A stretch of 64,000 bases of DNA from Calliopsis andreniformis (taxonomy: Eukaryota > Arthropoda > Insecta > Hymenoptera > Andrenidae). Numbering within the stretch: position 1 is the first letter of the stretch; each line of letters opens with the position of its first letter. The position numbers and the translations under genes were made by a program. Shown here piece after piece: positions 36,947 to 50,939 of this stretch. Where the stretch lies: positions 310,001 through 374,000 of the forward strand of contig NW_027480532.1 in NCBI RefSeq assembly GCF_051401765.1, read 5' to 3'. The notes beneath the pieces are model-generated. The model saw only the letters and a program-made list of their open reading frames with translations. It did not search any database and was not told the DNA's origin.

Positions 36947-38876
36947 ATCCTCAATTCTCAATCCTCAATCCTCAATCCTCAATCCTCAGACCTCAAACAT
37001 CAATATTCAACCCTCAGTCCTCGTCCTCAATCCACAAACCTCAATCCTCAATCCTCAACCTTCAATCCTCAATACTCAGTCTTCAATCCACAATCCTCAA
37101 TACTCAATCCTCAATCTTCAATCCTCAATACCCAATCCTCAATGCTCAATCGTCAAACTTCAATCCTCAGTTCGCAATCCTCAATCCTCAATCCTCTGAC
37201 CTCAGGCATCAATATTCAAGCCTCAGTCCTCGTCCTCAATCCACAACCCTCAATCCTCAATCCTCAATCTTCATTCATCAATATTCAACCTTCTATCCTC
37301 AATCCTCAACCCTCAATCTTCAATCCTCAATTCTCAATACTCAATCTGCAACACTCAATCCTCAATCCTCAATACTCAATCCTCATTCTTCAATCCTGAA
37401 CACCCAATCCTCAATTTTCAATCCTCAATCCTCAATCTTCAGTCCTCAATACTCAACTATCAGTCCTCAATTCTCAATACTCAATCCTCAAGCCTCAATC
37501 TTCAATCCTCAATACTCAATCTTCAATCCTCAATCCTCAATCCTCATTCTTCAACCCTCAATACCCAATCCTCAATCTTCAATCCTCAATCCTCAATCCT
37601 CAATTCTCAATCCTCAATCCTCAATCCTCAGTCCTCAAACCTCAATCCTCAATTCTCAATACTCAATAGAATATCCTGAATTCTCAGGATTCAATACTCA
37701 AACCTCAACACGCAACCCCGAATCCTCAATCCTCAATCCTCAATCTTCAATCCTCAATACTCAATCTTCAATCCTCCATCCACAATCCTCAGTCCTCAAT
37801 CCTCAATCCTCAATCGTCAGGCTTCAATCCTCAATACTCAATCTTCAATCCTCAATCCTCAATCGTCATTCGTCAATCCTCATTCTTCAATCCTCAATAC
37901 CCAATCCTCAATCTTCAATCTTCAACCCTCAATCCTCAACTCTCAATCCTCAACCCTCAATCCTCAGACCTCAAACCTCAACCCTCAACCCTCAGCCCTC
38001 ATCCTCAATCCTCAATCTTCAATCCTCAATCCTCAATCCTCAATTCTCAATCCTCAATCCTCAATCCTCAATCCTCAGACCTCAAACATCAATACTCAAC
38101 CCCCTGTCCTCGTCCTCAATCCACAACCATCAATCCTCAATCCTCAATCTTCAATCATCGATATTCAATCTTCAGTCCTCAATCCTCAATCCTCAATCCT
38201 CAATCCTCAATCCTCAATGTTCAATCCGCAATACCCAATCCTCGATCTTCAATCCTCAATCCACAATCCACAATCCTCAATCCTCATTCTTCAATCCTCA
38301 ACACCCAATCCTCAATGCTCAATCTCCAACCCTCAATACTCAGTCCTCAATCCTCAATCCTCATTCTTCAATCCTCAATACCCAATCCTCAATCTTCAAT
38401 CCTCAATCCACAATCCTCAATCCTCAATCCTCATTCTTCAATCCTCAACACCCAATCCTCAATCTTCAATCCTCAATTCTCAATTCGCAGACCTCAATCC
38501 TCAACCTTCAATCCTCAATACTCAATCTTCAATCCTCAATCCTCAATCCTCAATCCTCAATCCTCATTCTTCAATCCTCAACACCCAATCCACAATCTTC
38601 AATCGTCAATCCTCAATCCTCAATTCTCAATCCTCAATCCTCAATCCTCAGACCTCAAACATCAATACTCAACCCTCAGTCCTCGTCCTCAATCCACAAC
38701 ACTCAATCCTCGATCCTCAATCTTCAATCATCAATATTCAATCTTCAATCCTCAATCCTCAATCCTCAATACTCAATCCTCAATCCTCAATACTCAATCC
38801 TCAATACTCAACCATCAACCCTGAGTTCTCAATACTCAATAGAATATCCTGAATTCTCAGTATTCAATACTCAAAC
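36947..38876 (+). repeat. Duplicon V, copy 2
   Basis: Partner of 26511-28440. It is inserted between the two copies of duplicon VI: left of about 36947 the sequence follows 47962, and right of 38876 it passes through a short stretch like 24.7-25.2 kb before duplicon VI copy 2 begins near 39476. Confidence 0.86.
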
Positions 38877-39475
38877 CTCAACACTCAACCCTCAATCCTC
38901 AATCCTCAATCCTCAATCCTCAATCGTCAATTCTCAATACTCAATCTTCAATCCTCCATTCTCAATCCTCAATCCTCAATCCTCAATCCTCAATCCTCAA
39001 TCCTCCATCCTCAATCGTCAGGCTTCAATCCTGAATACCCAATCCTCAGTCTTCAATCTTCAATCCTCAGTCCTCAATTCTCAATCCTCAATCCTCAGTC
39101 CTCAGACTTCAAACCTCAATCCGCAACCCTCAGCCCTCATCCTCATTCCTCAATCCTCAATCGTCAATCCTCAATCCTCAATCCCCAACCCTCAATCCTC
39201 AATGTTCAATCCTCAATACCGAACACTCAGTCTTCCATCCTCAATCCTCAATCCTCAATCTTCAATCCTCAATACTCAATCTTCAATCCTCCGTCCTCAA
39301 TCCTCAACCCTCAATCCTCAATCCTCAATCGTCAGGCTTCAATCCTCAATACTCAATCTTCAATCCTCAATCCTCAATCGTCATTCGTCAATCCTCATTC
39401 TTCAATACTCAATACCCAATCCTCAATCTTCAATCTTCAACCCTCAATCCTCAACTCTCAATCCTCAACCCTCAA

Positions 39476-42400
39476 TCCTCAGACCTCAAACCTCAACCCT
39501 CAACCCTCAGCCCTCATCCTCAATCCTCAATCCTCAATCTTCAATCCTCAATCCTCAATCCTCAATTCTCAATCCTCAATCCTCAATCCTCAGACCTCAA
39601 ACATCAATACTCAACCCTCTGTCCTCGTCCTCAATCCACAACCATCAATCCTCAATCCTCAATCTTCAATCATCGATATTCAATCTTCAGTCCTCAATCC
39701 TCAATCCTCAATCCTCAATCCTCAATCCTCAATGTTCAATCCGCAATACCGAATCCTCGATCTTCAATCCTCAATCCACAATCCACAATCCTCAATCCTC
39801 ATTCTTCAATCCTCAACACCCAATCCTCAATGCTCAATCTGCAACCCTCAATACTCAGTCCTCAATCCTCAATCCTCATTCTTCAATCCTCAATACCCAA
39901 TCCTCAATCTTCAATCCTCAATCCTCAATCCTCAATTCTCAATCCTCAATCCTCAGTCCTAAGTCCTCAAATCTCAATCCTCAACCCTCAGCCCTCATCC
40001 TCAATCCTCAATCCTCAATCTTCAACCCTCAATCCTCAATCCTGAAGCATCAACCCTCAATCCTCAATCCTCAGTCCTCAAACCTCAATTCTGAATCCTC
40101 AATCTTCAGACCTCAGACCTCAACAATCAGATGTCAATCCTGAATCCTTAATAGAATATCATCAATTCACAGTATTCAATACCCAATACTCAATCTGCAA
40201 CCTTCAAATCTCTATTCACAAACTTCAATTCTCATCAGTCAACCCTCAACACTCAGTTCGCAATCCTCAACCTTCAACCCTCAATCCTCAATACTCAATC
40301 CTCACTCCTCAATCGTCAATACCCAATACTCAATCTTCAATCCTCAATCCTCAATCCTCAATCCTCAATCCTCAATCCTCAATCTTCAATCCTCAATCCT
40401 CAGACCTCAAACATCAATATTCAACCCTCAGTCCTCGTCCTCAATCCACAAACCTCAATCCTCAATCCTCAACCTTCAATCCTCAATACTCAGTCTTCAA
40501 TCCACAATCCTCAATACTCAATCCTCAATCTTCAATCCTCAATACCCAATCCTCAATGCTCAATCGTCAAACTTCAATCCTCAGTTCGCAATCCTCAATC
40601 CTCAATCCTCTGACCTCAGGCATCAATATTCAAGCCTCAGGCCTCGTCCTCAATCCACAACTCTCAATCCTCAATCCTCAATCTTCATTCATCAATATTC
40701 AACCTTCTATCCTCAATCCTCAACCCTCAATCTTCAATCCTCAATTCTCAATACTCAATCTGCAACACTCAATCCTCAATCCTCAATCCTAAATCCTCAT
40801 TCTTCAATCCTGAACACCCAATCCTCAATTTTCAATCCTCAATCCTCAATCTTCAGTCCTCAATACTCAACTATCAGTCCTCAATTCTCAATACTCAATC
40901 CTCAAGCCTCAATCTTCAATCCTCAATACTCAATCTTCAATCCTCAATCCTCAATCCTCATTCTTCAACCCTCAATACCCAATCCTCAATCTTCAATCCT
41001 CAATCCTCAATCCTCAATTCTCAATCCTCAATCCTCAATCCTCAGTCCTCAAACCTCAATCGCCAACCCTCAGCCCTCATCCTCAATTCTCAATCCCCAA
41101 TCTTCAATCCTCAGTCCTCAATCCTCATGCCTCAATCCTCAATACTCAATCCTCAGTCATCAAACCTCAATCCTGAATCGTCAATCCTGAATTCTCGATC
41201 TTCAGACCTCAGACCTGAACATTCAGATGTCAATCCTCAATCCTCAATAGAATATTATAAATTCACAGTTTTCAATACACAATACTCAATCAGCAATCTT
41301 CAAATTTCTATCCACAAACATCAATTCTCATCACTCAACCCTCAACACTCAGTCCCCAATCCTCAATCTTCAATCCTCAATCCGCAATCCTCAACCCTCA
41401 ACACTCAGTCCCCAATCCTCGATCTTCAATCCTCAATCGTCAATCCTCAATCCTCAATCCTCAACCCTCAATCCTCAATGTTCAATCCTCAATACCCAAC
41501 ACTCAGTCTTCAATCCTCAATCCTCAATCCTCAATCTTCAATCCTCAATACTCAATCTTCAATCCTCCGTCCTCAATCCTCAACCCTCAATCCTCAATCC
41601 TCAATCGTCAGGCTTCAATCCTCAATACTCAATCTTCAATCCTCAATCCTCAATCCTCACTCCTCAATCCACATTCTACAATCCTCAATACCCAATCCTC
41701 AATCTTCAATCCTCAATCCTCAATCCTCAATTCTCAATCCTCAATCTTCAACCCTCAATCCTCAATCCTGAAGCGTCAACCCTCAATCCTCAATCCTCAG
41801 TCCTCAAACCTCAATTCTGAATCCTCAATCTTCAGACCTCAACCTCATCAATCAGATGTCAATCCTGAATCCTTAATAGAATATCATCAATTCACAGTTT
41901 CCAATACCCAATACTCAATCTGCAATCTTCAAATCTCTATTCACAAACATCAATTCTCATCACTCAACCCTCAACACTCAGTCCGCAATCCTCAACCTTC
42001 AACCCTCAATCCTCAATCCTCAATTCTCAATCCTCAATCTTCAATCCTCAATACTCAATCCTCAATCCTCAATCATCAATCCTGAATCGTCAATCCTCAA
42101 TCCTCAATTTTCAATCCTCAATACTCAATCTTCAATCCTCAATCCTCAATCCTCAATCCTCAATCCTCAATCGTCAGACTTCAATCCTCACTACTCAATC
42201 TTCAATACTCAATCCTCAATCCTCAATCCTCAAACCACATTCTACAATCCTCAATACCCAATCCTCAATCTTCAATCCTCATTCCTCAATCCTCAATACT
42301 CAATCCTGAATCCCCAGACCTCAGTCCTCAAACCTCAATCCTCAACCATCAGCCCTCATCCTCAGGCCTCAATCCAAAATTCTCAATCCTCAAACCTCAA

Positions 42401-45400
42401 ACCTCAATCCTCAACCGTCAGTCCACGTCCTCAATCCTCAACCCTCAATCCTCAATCCTCAATATTCAATCCTCTATACTCAATATTCAATCCTCAATCC
42501 TCAATCCTCAATCCTCAATCCCATTCATCAATCCTCAACACCCAATCCTCAATCTTCAATCCTCAATCCTCAATCCACAATTCTCAATCCTCAATCCTCA
42601 ATCCTCAGACCTCAAACATCAATACTCAACCCTCAGTCCTCGTCCTCAATCCACAACCATCAATCCTCGATCCTCAATCTTCAATCATCAATGTTCAATC
42701 TTCAATCCTCTATCCTCAGTCCTCAATACTCAATCCTCAATCCTCAATCTTCAATCCTCAATACTCAATCTTCAATCCTCAATCCTCAATCCTCTATCCT
42801 CAATGCTCAATCCTCAATCCATAATCCTCAACCCTCAATCTTCAATCCTCAATACTCAATATGCAATCGGCAATCCTCAGTCCTCAATACTCAATCCTCA
42901 ATCCTCAATCCTTAATCCTCAATACTCAACCATCAATCCTCAATTCTCAATACTCAATAGAATATCCTGAATTCTCAGGATTCAATACTCAAACCTCGAC
43001 ACTCAACCCTCAATCTTCAATCCTCAATCCTCAATCGTCAGGCTTCAATCCTCAATACTCAATCTTCAATCCTCAATCCTCAATCCTCATTCCTCAATCC
43101 TCATTCTTCAATCCTCTATACCCAATCCTCAATCTTCAATCCTCAATCCTCAATCCTCAATACTCAATCCTCAGTCCCCAGACCTCAGTCCTCAAACCTC
43201 AATCCTCAACCATCAGCCCTCATCCTCAGGCCTCAATCCAAAATTCTCAATCCTCAAACCTCAAACCTCAATCCTCAACCGTCAGTCCACGTCCTCAATC
43301 CTCAACCCTCAATCCTCAATCCTCAATATTCAATCCTCTATACTCAATATTCAATCCTCAATCCTCAATCCTCAATCCTCAATCCCATTCATCAATCCTC
43401 AACACCCAATCCTCAATCTTCAATCCTCATTCTTCAATCCTCAATACCCAATCCTGTATCTTCAATCCTCAATCCTCAACTCCCAATCCTCAATCTTCAA
43501 TCCTCAATCCTCAATCCTCAATACTCATTCATCAATCCTCAACTCCCAATCCTCAATCTTCAATCCTCAATCCTCAATCCTCAGACCTCAATCCTCAACC
43601 TTCAATCCTCAATACCCAATCCTCAATCTTCAATCCTCAATCCTCAATCCTCAATTCTCAATCCTCAATCCTCAGTCCTAAGTCCTCAAATCTCAATCCT
43701 CAACCCTCAGCCCTCATCCTCAATCCTCAATCCTCAATCTTCAACCCTCAATCCTCAATCCTGAAGCATCAACCCTCAATCCTCAATCCTCAGTCCTCAA
43801 ACCTCAATTCTGAATCCTCAATCTTCAGACCTCAGACCTCAACAATCAGATGTCAATCCTGAATCCTTAATAGAATATCATCAATTCACAGTATTCAATA
43901 CCCAATACTCAATCTGCAACCTTCAAATCTCTATTCACAAACTTCAATTCTCATCAGTCAACCCTCAACACTCAGTTCGCAATCCTCAACCTTCAACCCT
44001 CAATCCTCAATACTCAATCCTCACTCCTCAATCGTCAATACCCAATACTCAATCTTCAATCCTCAATCCTCAATCCTCAATCCTCAATCCTCAATCCTCA
44101 ATCTTCAATCGTCAATACTCAATCTTCAATCCTCAATCCTCAATCCGCAACCCTCAATGCTCAATCCTCAATCCTCAATCCTCAAACCTCAATCTTCAAT
44201 CCTCAATACTCAATCTGCAATCCTCAATCCTCAATCTTCAATCCTCAATCCTCAATCGTCGATCCTCAATCCCGAATCCTCAACCTTCAATCCTCAATCC
44301 TCAATCCCCAATCCTCAATCCTCAATCCTCAATCTTCAGTCCTCAATAATCAATCTTCAACCCTCAATTCTCAACACTCAATAGAATATCCTGAATTCTC
44401 AGAATTCAATACTCAAACCTCAACACGCAACCCTGAATCCTCAATCCTCAATCCTCAATCCTCAATCCTCAATCTTCAATCCTCAATACTCAATCTTCAA
44501 TCCTCCATCCTCAATCCTCAGTCCTCAATCCTCAATCCTCAATCGTCAGGCTTCAATCCTCAATACTCAATCTTCAATCCTCAATCCTCAATCGTCATTC
44601 GTCAATCCTCATTCTTCAATCCTCAATACCCAATCCTCAATCTTCAATCTTCAACCCTCAATCCTCAACTCTCAATCCTCAACCCTCAATCCTCAGGCCT
44701 CAAACCTCAATCCTCAACTCTCAGCCCTCATCCTCAATCCTCAATCCTCAATCTTGAATCCTCAATCCTCAATCCTCAATTCTCAATCCTCAATCCTCAA
44801 TCCTCAGACCTCAAACATCAATACTCAACCCTCAGTCCTCGTCCTCAATCCACAACCATCAATCCTCAATCCTCAATCTTCAATCATCGATATTCAATCT
44901 TCAGTCCGCAATCCTCAATCCTCAATCCTCAATCCTCAATCTTCAATGTTCAATCCGCAATACCCAATCCTCAATCTTCAATCCTCAATCCACAATCCTC
45001 AATCCTCAATCCTCATTCTTCAATCCTCAACACCTAATCCTCAATCTTCAATCCTCAATCCTCAATCCTCAATCCTCAATCCTCAATCCTCAATACTCAA
45101 CCCTCAATCCTCAGTCCTCAAACCTCAATTCTGAACTCTCAATCCTGAATCCTCAATCTTCAGCACTCAGTCCGCAACAGCCAGTTGTCATTCCTCAATC
45201 CTCAGTAGAATATCCTCAATTCACAGCTTTCAATACTCAATACTCAATCTGCAATCCTCCAACCTGTATCCACAACCATCAATTTTCACCACTCAACCAT
45301 CAGCACTCATTCCTCAATGTTCAATCCTCAATCCTCAACTCTCAATCTTCGATCCTCAATACTGAATCTTCAATCCTCAACTCTCAATCCTCAATCCTCA

Positions 45401-47962
45401 ATACTCAACCCTTATTCTTCAGTCCTCAGTACCCAATCCTCAATCTTCAATCCTCAATCCTCAATCCTCAATTCTCAATCCTCAATCCTCAATCCTCAAT
45501 CCTCAGACCTCAAACATCAATATTCAACCCTCAGTCCTCGTCCTCAATCCACAAACCTCAATCCTCAATCCTCAACCTTCAATCCTCAATACTCAGTCTT
45601 CAATCCACAATCCTCAATACTCAATCCTCAATCTTCAATCCTCAATACCCAATCCTCAATGCTCAATCGTCAAACTTCAATCCTCAGTTCGCAATCCTCA
45701 ATCCTCAATCCTCTGACCTCAGGCATCAATATTCAAGCCTCAGGCCTCGTCCTCAATCCACAACTCTCAATCCTCAATCCTCAATCTTCATTCATCAATA
45801 TTCAACCTTCTATCCTCAATCCTCAACCCTCAATCTTCAATCCTCAATTCTCAATACTCAATCTGCAACACTCAATCCTCAATCCTCAATCCTAAATCCT
45901 CATTCTTCAATCCTGAACACCCAATCCTCAATTTTCAATCCTCAATCCTCAATCTTCAGTCCTCAATACTCAACTATCAGTCCTCAATTCTCAATACTCA
46001 ATCCTCAAGCCTCAATCTTCAATCCTCAATACTCAATCTTCAATCCTCAATCCTCAATCCTCATTCTTCAACCCTCAATACCCAATCCTCAATCTTCAAT
46101 CCTCAATCCTCAATCCTCAATTCTCAATCCTCAATCCTCAATCCTCAGTCCTCAAACCTCAATCGCCAACCCTCAGCCCTCATCCTCAATTCTCAATCCT
46201 CAATCTTCAATCCTCAGTCCCCAATCCTCATGCCTCAATCCTCAATACTCAATCCTCAGTCATCAAACCTCAATCCTGAATCGTCAATCCTGAATTCTCG
46301 ATCTTCAGACCTCAGACCTGAACATTCAGATGTCAATCCTCAATCCTCAATAGAATATTATCAATTCACAGTTTTCAATACACAATACTCAATCTGCAAT
46401 CTTCAAATTTCTATCCACAAACATCAATTCTCATCACTCAACCCTCAACACTCAGTCCCCAATCCTCAATCTTCAATCCTCAATCCGCAATCCTCAACCC
46501 TCAACACTCAGACCCCAATCCTCGATCTTCAATCCTCAATCGTCAATCCTCAATCCTCAATCCTCAACCCTCAATCCTCAATGTTCAATCCTCAATACCC
46601 AACACTCAGTCTTCAATCCTCAATCCTCAATCCTCAATCTTCAATCCTCAATACTCAATCTTCAATCCTCCGTCCTCAATCCTCAACCCTCAATCCTCAA
46701 TCCTCAATCGTCAGGATTCAATCCTCAATACTCAATCTTCAATCCTCAATCCTCAATCCTCACTCCTCAATCCACATTCTACAATCCTCAATACCCAATC
46801 CTCAATCTTCAATCCTCAATCCTCAATCCTCAATTCTCAATCCTCAATCTTCAACCCTCAATCCTCAATCCTGAAGCGTCAACCCTCAATCCTCAATCCT
46901 CAGTCCTCAAACCTCAATTCTGAATCCTCAATCTTCAGACCTCAGACCTCATCAATCAGATGTCAATCCTGAATCCTTAATAGAATATCATCAATTCACA
47001 GTTTCCAATACCCAATACTCAATCTGCAATCTTCAAATCTCTATTCACAAACATCAATTCTCATCACTCAACCCTCAACACTCAGTCCGCAATCCTCAAC
47101 CTTCAACCCTCAATCCTCAATCCTCAATTCTCAATCCTCAATCTTCAATCCTCAATACTCAATCCTCAATCCTCAATCATCAATCCTGAATCGTCAATCC
47201 TCAATCCTCAATTTTCAATCCTCAATACTCAATCTTCAATCCTCAATCCTCAATCCTCAATCCTCAATCCTCAATCGTCAGACTTCAATCCTCACTACTC
47301 AATCTTCAATACTCAATCCTCAATCCTCAATCCTCAAACCACATTCTACAATCCTCAATACCCAATCCTCAATCTTCAATCCTCATTCCTCAATCCTCAA
47401 TACTCAATCCTGAATCCCCAGACCTCAGTCCTCAAACCTCAATCCTCAACCATCAGCCCTCATCCTCAGGCCTCAATCCAAAATTCTCAATCCTCAAACC
47501 TCAAACCTCAATCCTCAACCGTCAGTCCACGTCCTCAATCCTCAACCCTCAATCCTCAATCCTCAATATTCAATCCTCTATACTCAATATTCAATCCTCA
47601 ATCCTCAATCCTCAATCCTCAATCCCATTCATCAATCCTCAACACCCAATCCTCAATCTTCAATCCTCAATCCTCAATCCACAATTCTCAATCCTCAATC
47701 CTCAATCCTCAGACCTCAAGCATCAATACTCAACCCTCAGTCCTCGTCCTCAATCCACAACCATCAATCCTCGATCCTCAATCTTCAATCATCAATGTTC
47801 AATCTTCAACCCTCAATCCTCAGACCTCAAACCTCAATCCTCAACTCTCAGCCCTCATCCTCAATCCTCAATCCTCAATCTTGAATCCTCAATCCTCAAT
47901 CCTCAATGCTCAATCCTCAATCCATAATCCTCAACCCTCAATCTTCAATCCTCAATACTCAA
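39476..47962 (+). repeat. Duplicon VI (8.49 kb), copy 2
   Basis: Partner of 28460-36947. The offset drops by one base near 41.84 kb, where TCAGACC has become TCAACC. Other private differences include a consensus unit near 44.08 kb (copy 1 has TCATTCC), ACACCTAATCC near 45.03 kb (copy 1 ACACATAATCC) and CCTGAATTC near 46.29 kb (copy 1 CCTAAATTC). After 47962 it continues like 31847 onward (+16,118 bp at B1 48057). Confidence 0.9.
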
Positions 47963-50939
47963 TATGCAATCGGCAATCCTCAGTCCTCAATACTCAATCC
48001 TCAATCCTCAATCCTTAATCCTCAATACTCAACCATCAATCCTCAATTCTCAATACTCAATAGAATATCCTGAATTCTCAGGATTCAATACTCAAACCTC
48101 GACACTCAACCCTCAATCTTCAATCCTCAATCCTCAATCGTCAGGCTTCAATCCTCAATACTCAATCTTCAATCCTCAATCCTCAATCCTCATTCCTCAA
48201 TCCTCAATACCCAACCCTCAATCTTCAATCTTCAACCCTCAATCATCAATTCTCAATCCTCAATCGTCAGGCTTCAATCCTCAATACTCAATCTTCAATC
48301 CTCAATCCTCAACCGTCATTCGTCAATCCTCATTCTTCAATCCTCAATACCCAATCCTCAATCTTCAATCTTCAACCCTCAATCATCAACTCTCAATCCT
48401 CAACCCTCAATCCTCAGACCTCAAACCTCAATCCTCAACTCTCAGCCCTCATCCTCAATCCTCAATCCTCAATCTTGAATCCTCAATCCTCAATCCTCAA
48501 TTCTCAATCCTCAATCCTCAATCCTCAGACCTCAAACATCAATACTCAACCCTCAGTTCTCGTCCTCAATCCACAATCATCAATCCTCAATCCTCAATCT
48601 TCAATCATCGATATTCAATCTTCAGTCCTCAATCCTCAATCCTCAATCCTCAATCCTCAATCTTCAATGTTCAATCCGCAATACCCAATCCTCAATCGTC
48701 AATCCTCAATCCACAATCCTCAATCCTCAATCCTCATTCTTCAATCCTCAACACCCAATCCTCAATCTTCAATCCTCAATCCTCAATTCTCAGACCACAA
48801 CCCTCAATCTTCAATCCTCAATACTCAATCTGCAACCATCAATCCTCAGTCCTCAATCCTCAATCCTCATTCTTCAATCCTCAATACCCAATCCTCAATC
48901 TTCAATCCTCAATCCACAATCCTCAATCCTCAATCCTCATTCTTCAATCCTCAACACCCAATCCTCAATCTTCAATCCTCAATCCTCAATTCTCAGACCT
49001 CAATCCTCAATCTTCAATCCTCAATACTCAACCTTCAATCCTCAACACTCAATCCTCAATCCTCAACCTTCAATCCCCAATACTCAATCTTCAATAATCA
49101 ATCCTCAATTCTCAATCCTCAATACTCAATCCTCAATCCTCAATCTTCAATCATCAATACTCAGTCTTCAATCCTCAATCCTCAATACTCAATCCTCAAT
49201 CCTCAATCTTCAATCCTCAATACTCAATCTTCAATAATCAATCCTCAATTCTCAATCCTCAATACTCAATCCTCAATCCTCAATCTTCAATCATCAATAC
49301 ACAGTCTTCAATCCTCAATCCTCAATCCTCGATCCTCAATCCTCATTCTTCAATCCTCAATACACAATTCTCAATCCTCAATCCTCAATCCTCAATCCTC
49401 AATCGTCAATCCTCAATGTTCAATCCGCAATACCCAATCCTCAATCTTCAATCCTCAATCCTCAATCCTCAATCCTCAATCCTCAATCATCAATACTCAA
49501 TCCTCAATCCTCAGTCCTCAAACCTCAAACCTCAATCTTCAATCCTCAATACTCAATCTTCAATCCTCCGTCCTCAATCCTCAACCCTCAATCCTCAATC
49601 CTCAATCGTCAGGCTTCAATCCTCAATTCTTAATCTTCAATCCTCAATCCTCAATCCTCATTCCTCAATCCTCATTCTTCAATCCTCAATACCCAATCCT
49701 CAATCTTCAATCCTCAATCCTCAATCCTCAATTCTCAATCCTCAATCCTCAATCTTCAATCGTCAATACTCAATCTTCAATCCTCAATCCTCAATCCGCA
49801 ACCCTCAATGCTCAATCCTCAATCCTCAATCCTCAATCCTCAATCCTCATTCTTCAATCCTCAATACACAATCCTCAATCTTCAATCCTCAATCCTCAAT
49901 CCTCAATCCTCAATCCTCAGGCCTCAAACATCAATACTCAACCCTCAGTCCTCGTCCTCAATCCACAACAATCAATCCTCAATCCTCATTCTTCAAGTAT
50001 CAATATTCAATCTTCAGTCCTCAGTCCTCAATCCTCAATCCTCAATGCTCAATCCTCAATCCTCAATGTTCAATCCGCAATACCCAATCCTCAATCTTCA
50101 ATCCTCAATCCTCAATCCTCAATCCTCAATCCTCAATCCTCAATACTCAACCCTCAATCCTCAGTCCTCAAACCTCAAACCTCAATCTTCAATCCTCAAT
50201 ACTCAATCTTCAATCCTCAGTCCTCAATCCACAACCCTCAATCCTCAATCCTCAATCGTCAGGCTTCAATCCTCAATACTCAATCTTCAATCCTCAATCC
50301 TCAATCCTCATTCCTCAATCCTCATTCTTCAATCCTCAATACCCAATCCTCAATCTTCAATCCTCAATCCTCAATCCTCAATTCTCAATCCTCAATCCTC
50401 AGTCCTAAGTCCTCAAATCTCAATCCTCAACCCTCAGCCCTCATCCTCAATCCTCAATCCTCAATCTTCAACACTCAATCCTCAATCCTGAAGCATAAAC
50501 CCTCAATCCTCAATCCTCAGTCCTCAAACCTCAATTCTGAATCCTCAGTCTTCAGACCTCAGACCTCAACAATCAGATGTCAATCCTGAATCCTTAATAG
50601 AATATCATCAACTCACAGTTTTCAATACCCAATACTCAATCTGCAATCTTCAAATCTCTATTCACAAACATCAATTCTCATCACTCAACCCTCAACACTC
50701 AGTCCGCAATCCTCAACCTTCAACCCTCAATCCTCAATACTCAATCCTCAATCCTCAATCGTCAATACTCAATACTCAATCATCAATCCTCAATCCTCAA
50801 TCCTCAATCCTCAATCCTCAATCCTCAATCCTCAATCTGCAATCGTCAATACTCAATCTTCAATCCTCAATCCTCAATCCGCAACCCTCAATGCTCAATC
50901 CTCAATCCTCAATCCTCAAACCTCAATCTTCAATCCTCA

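Larger units (their letters stand above)
28460..36947 (+). repeat. Duplicon VI (8.49 kb), copy 1
   Basis: Near-identical to 39476-47962, at +11,016 bp in the left part and +11,015 bp in the right part. Eleven islands keep their order A, D, A, B1, A, B3, C, D, A across the span with matching offsets (29132/40148, 30228/41244, 30858/41873, 31939/42954, 32852/43867, 33363/44378, 34187/45202, 35332/46347, 35962/46977). Only scattered single-base differences are seen by eye. Inside it, about 29380-31690 is repeated at +5,104 bp (34484-36794). Confidence 0.9.

Noticed and set aside
28460..47962. Assembly error as the explanation of the 8.49-kb duplicate
   Set aside because: Not excluded, but the two copies have private single-base differences and different flanks (a 1.93-kb spacer block), which a simple assembly duplication would not create.
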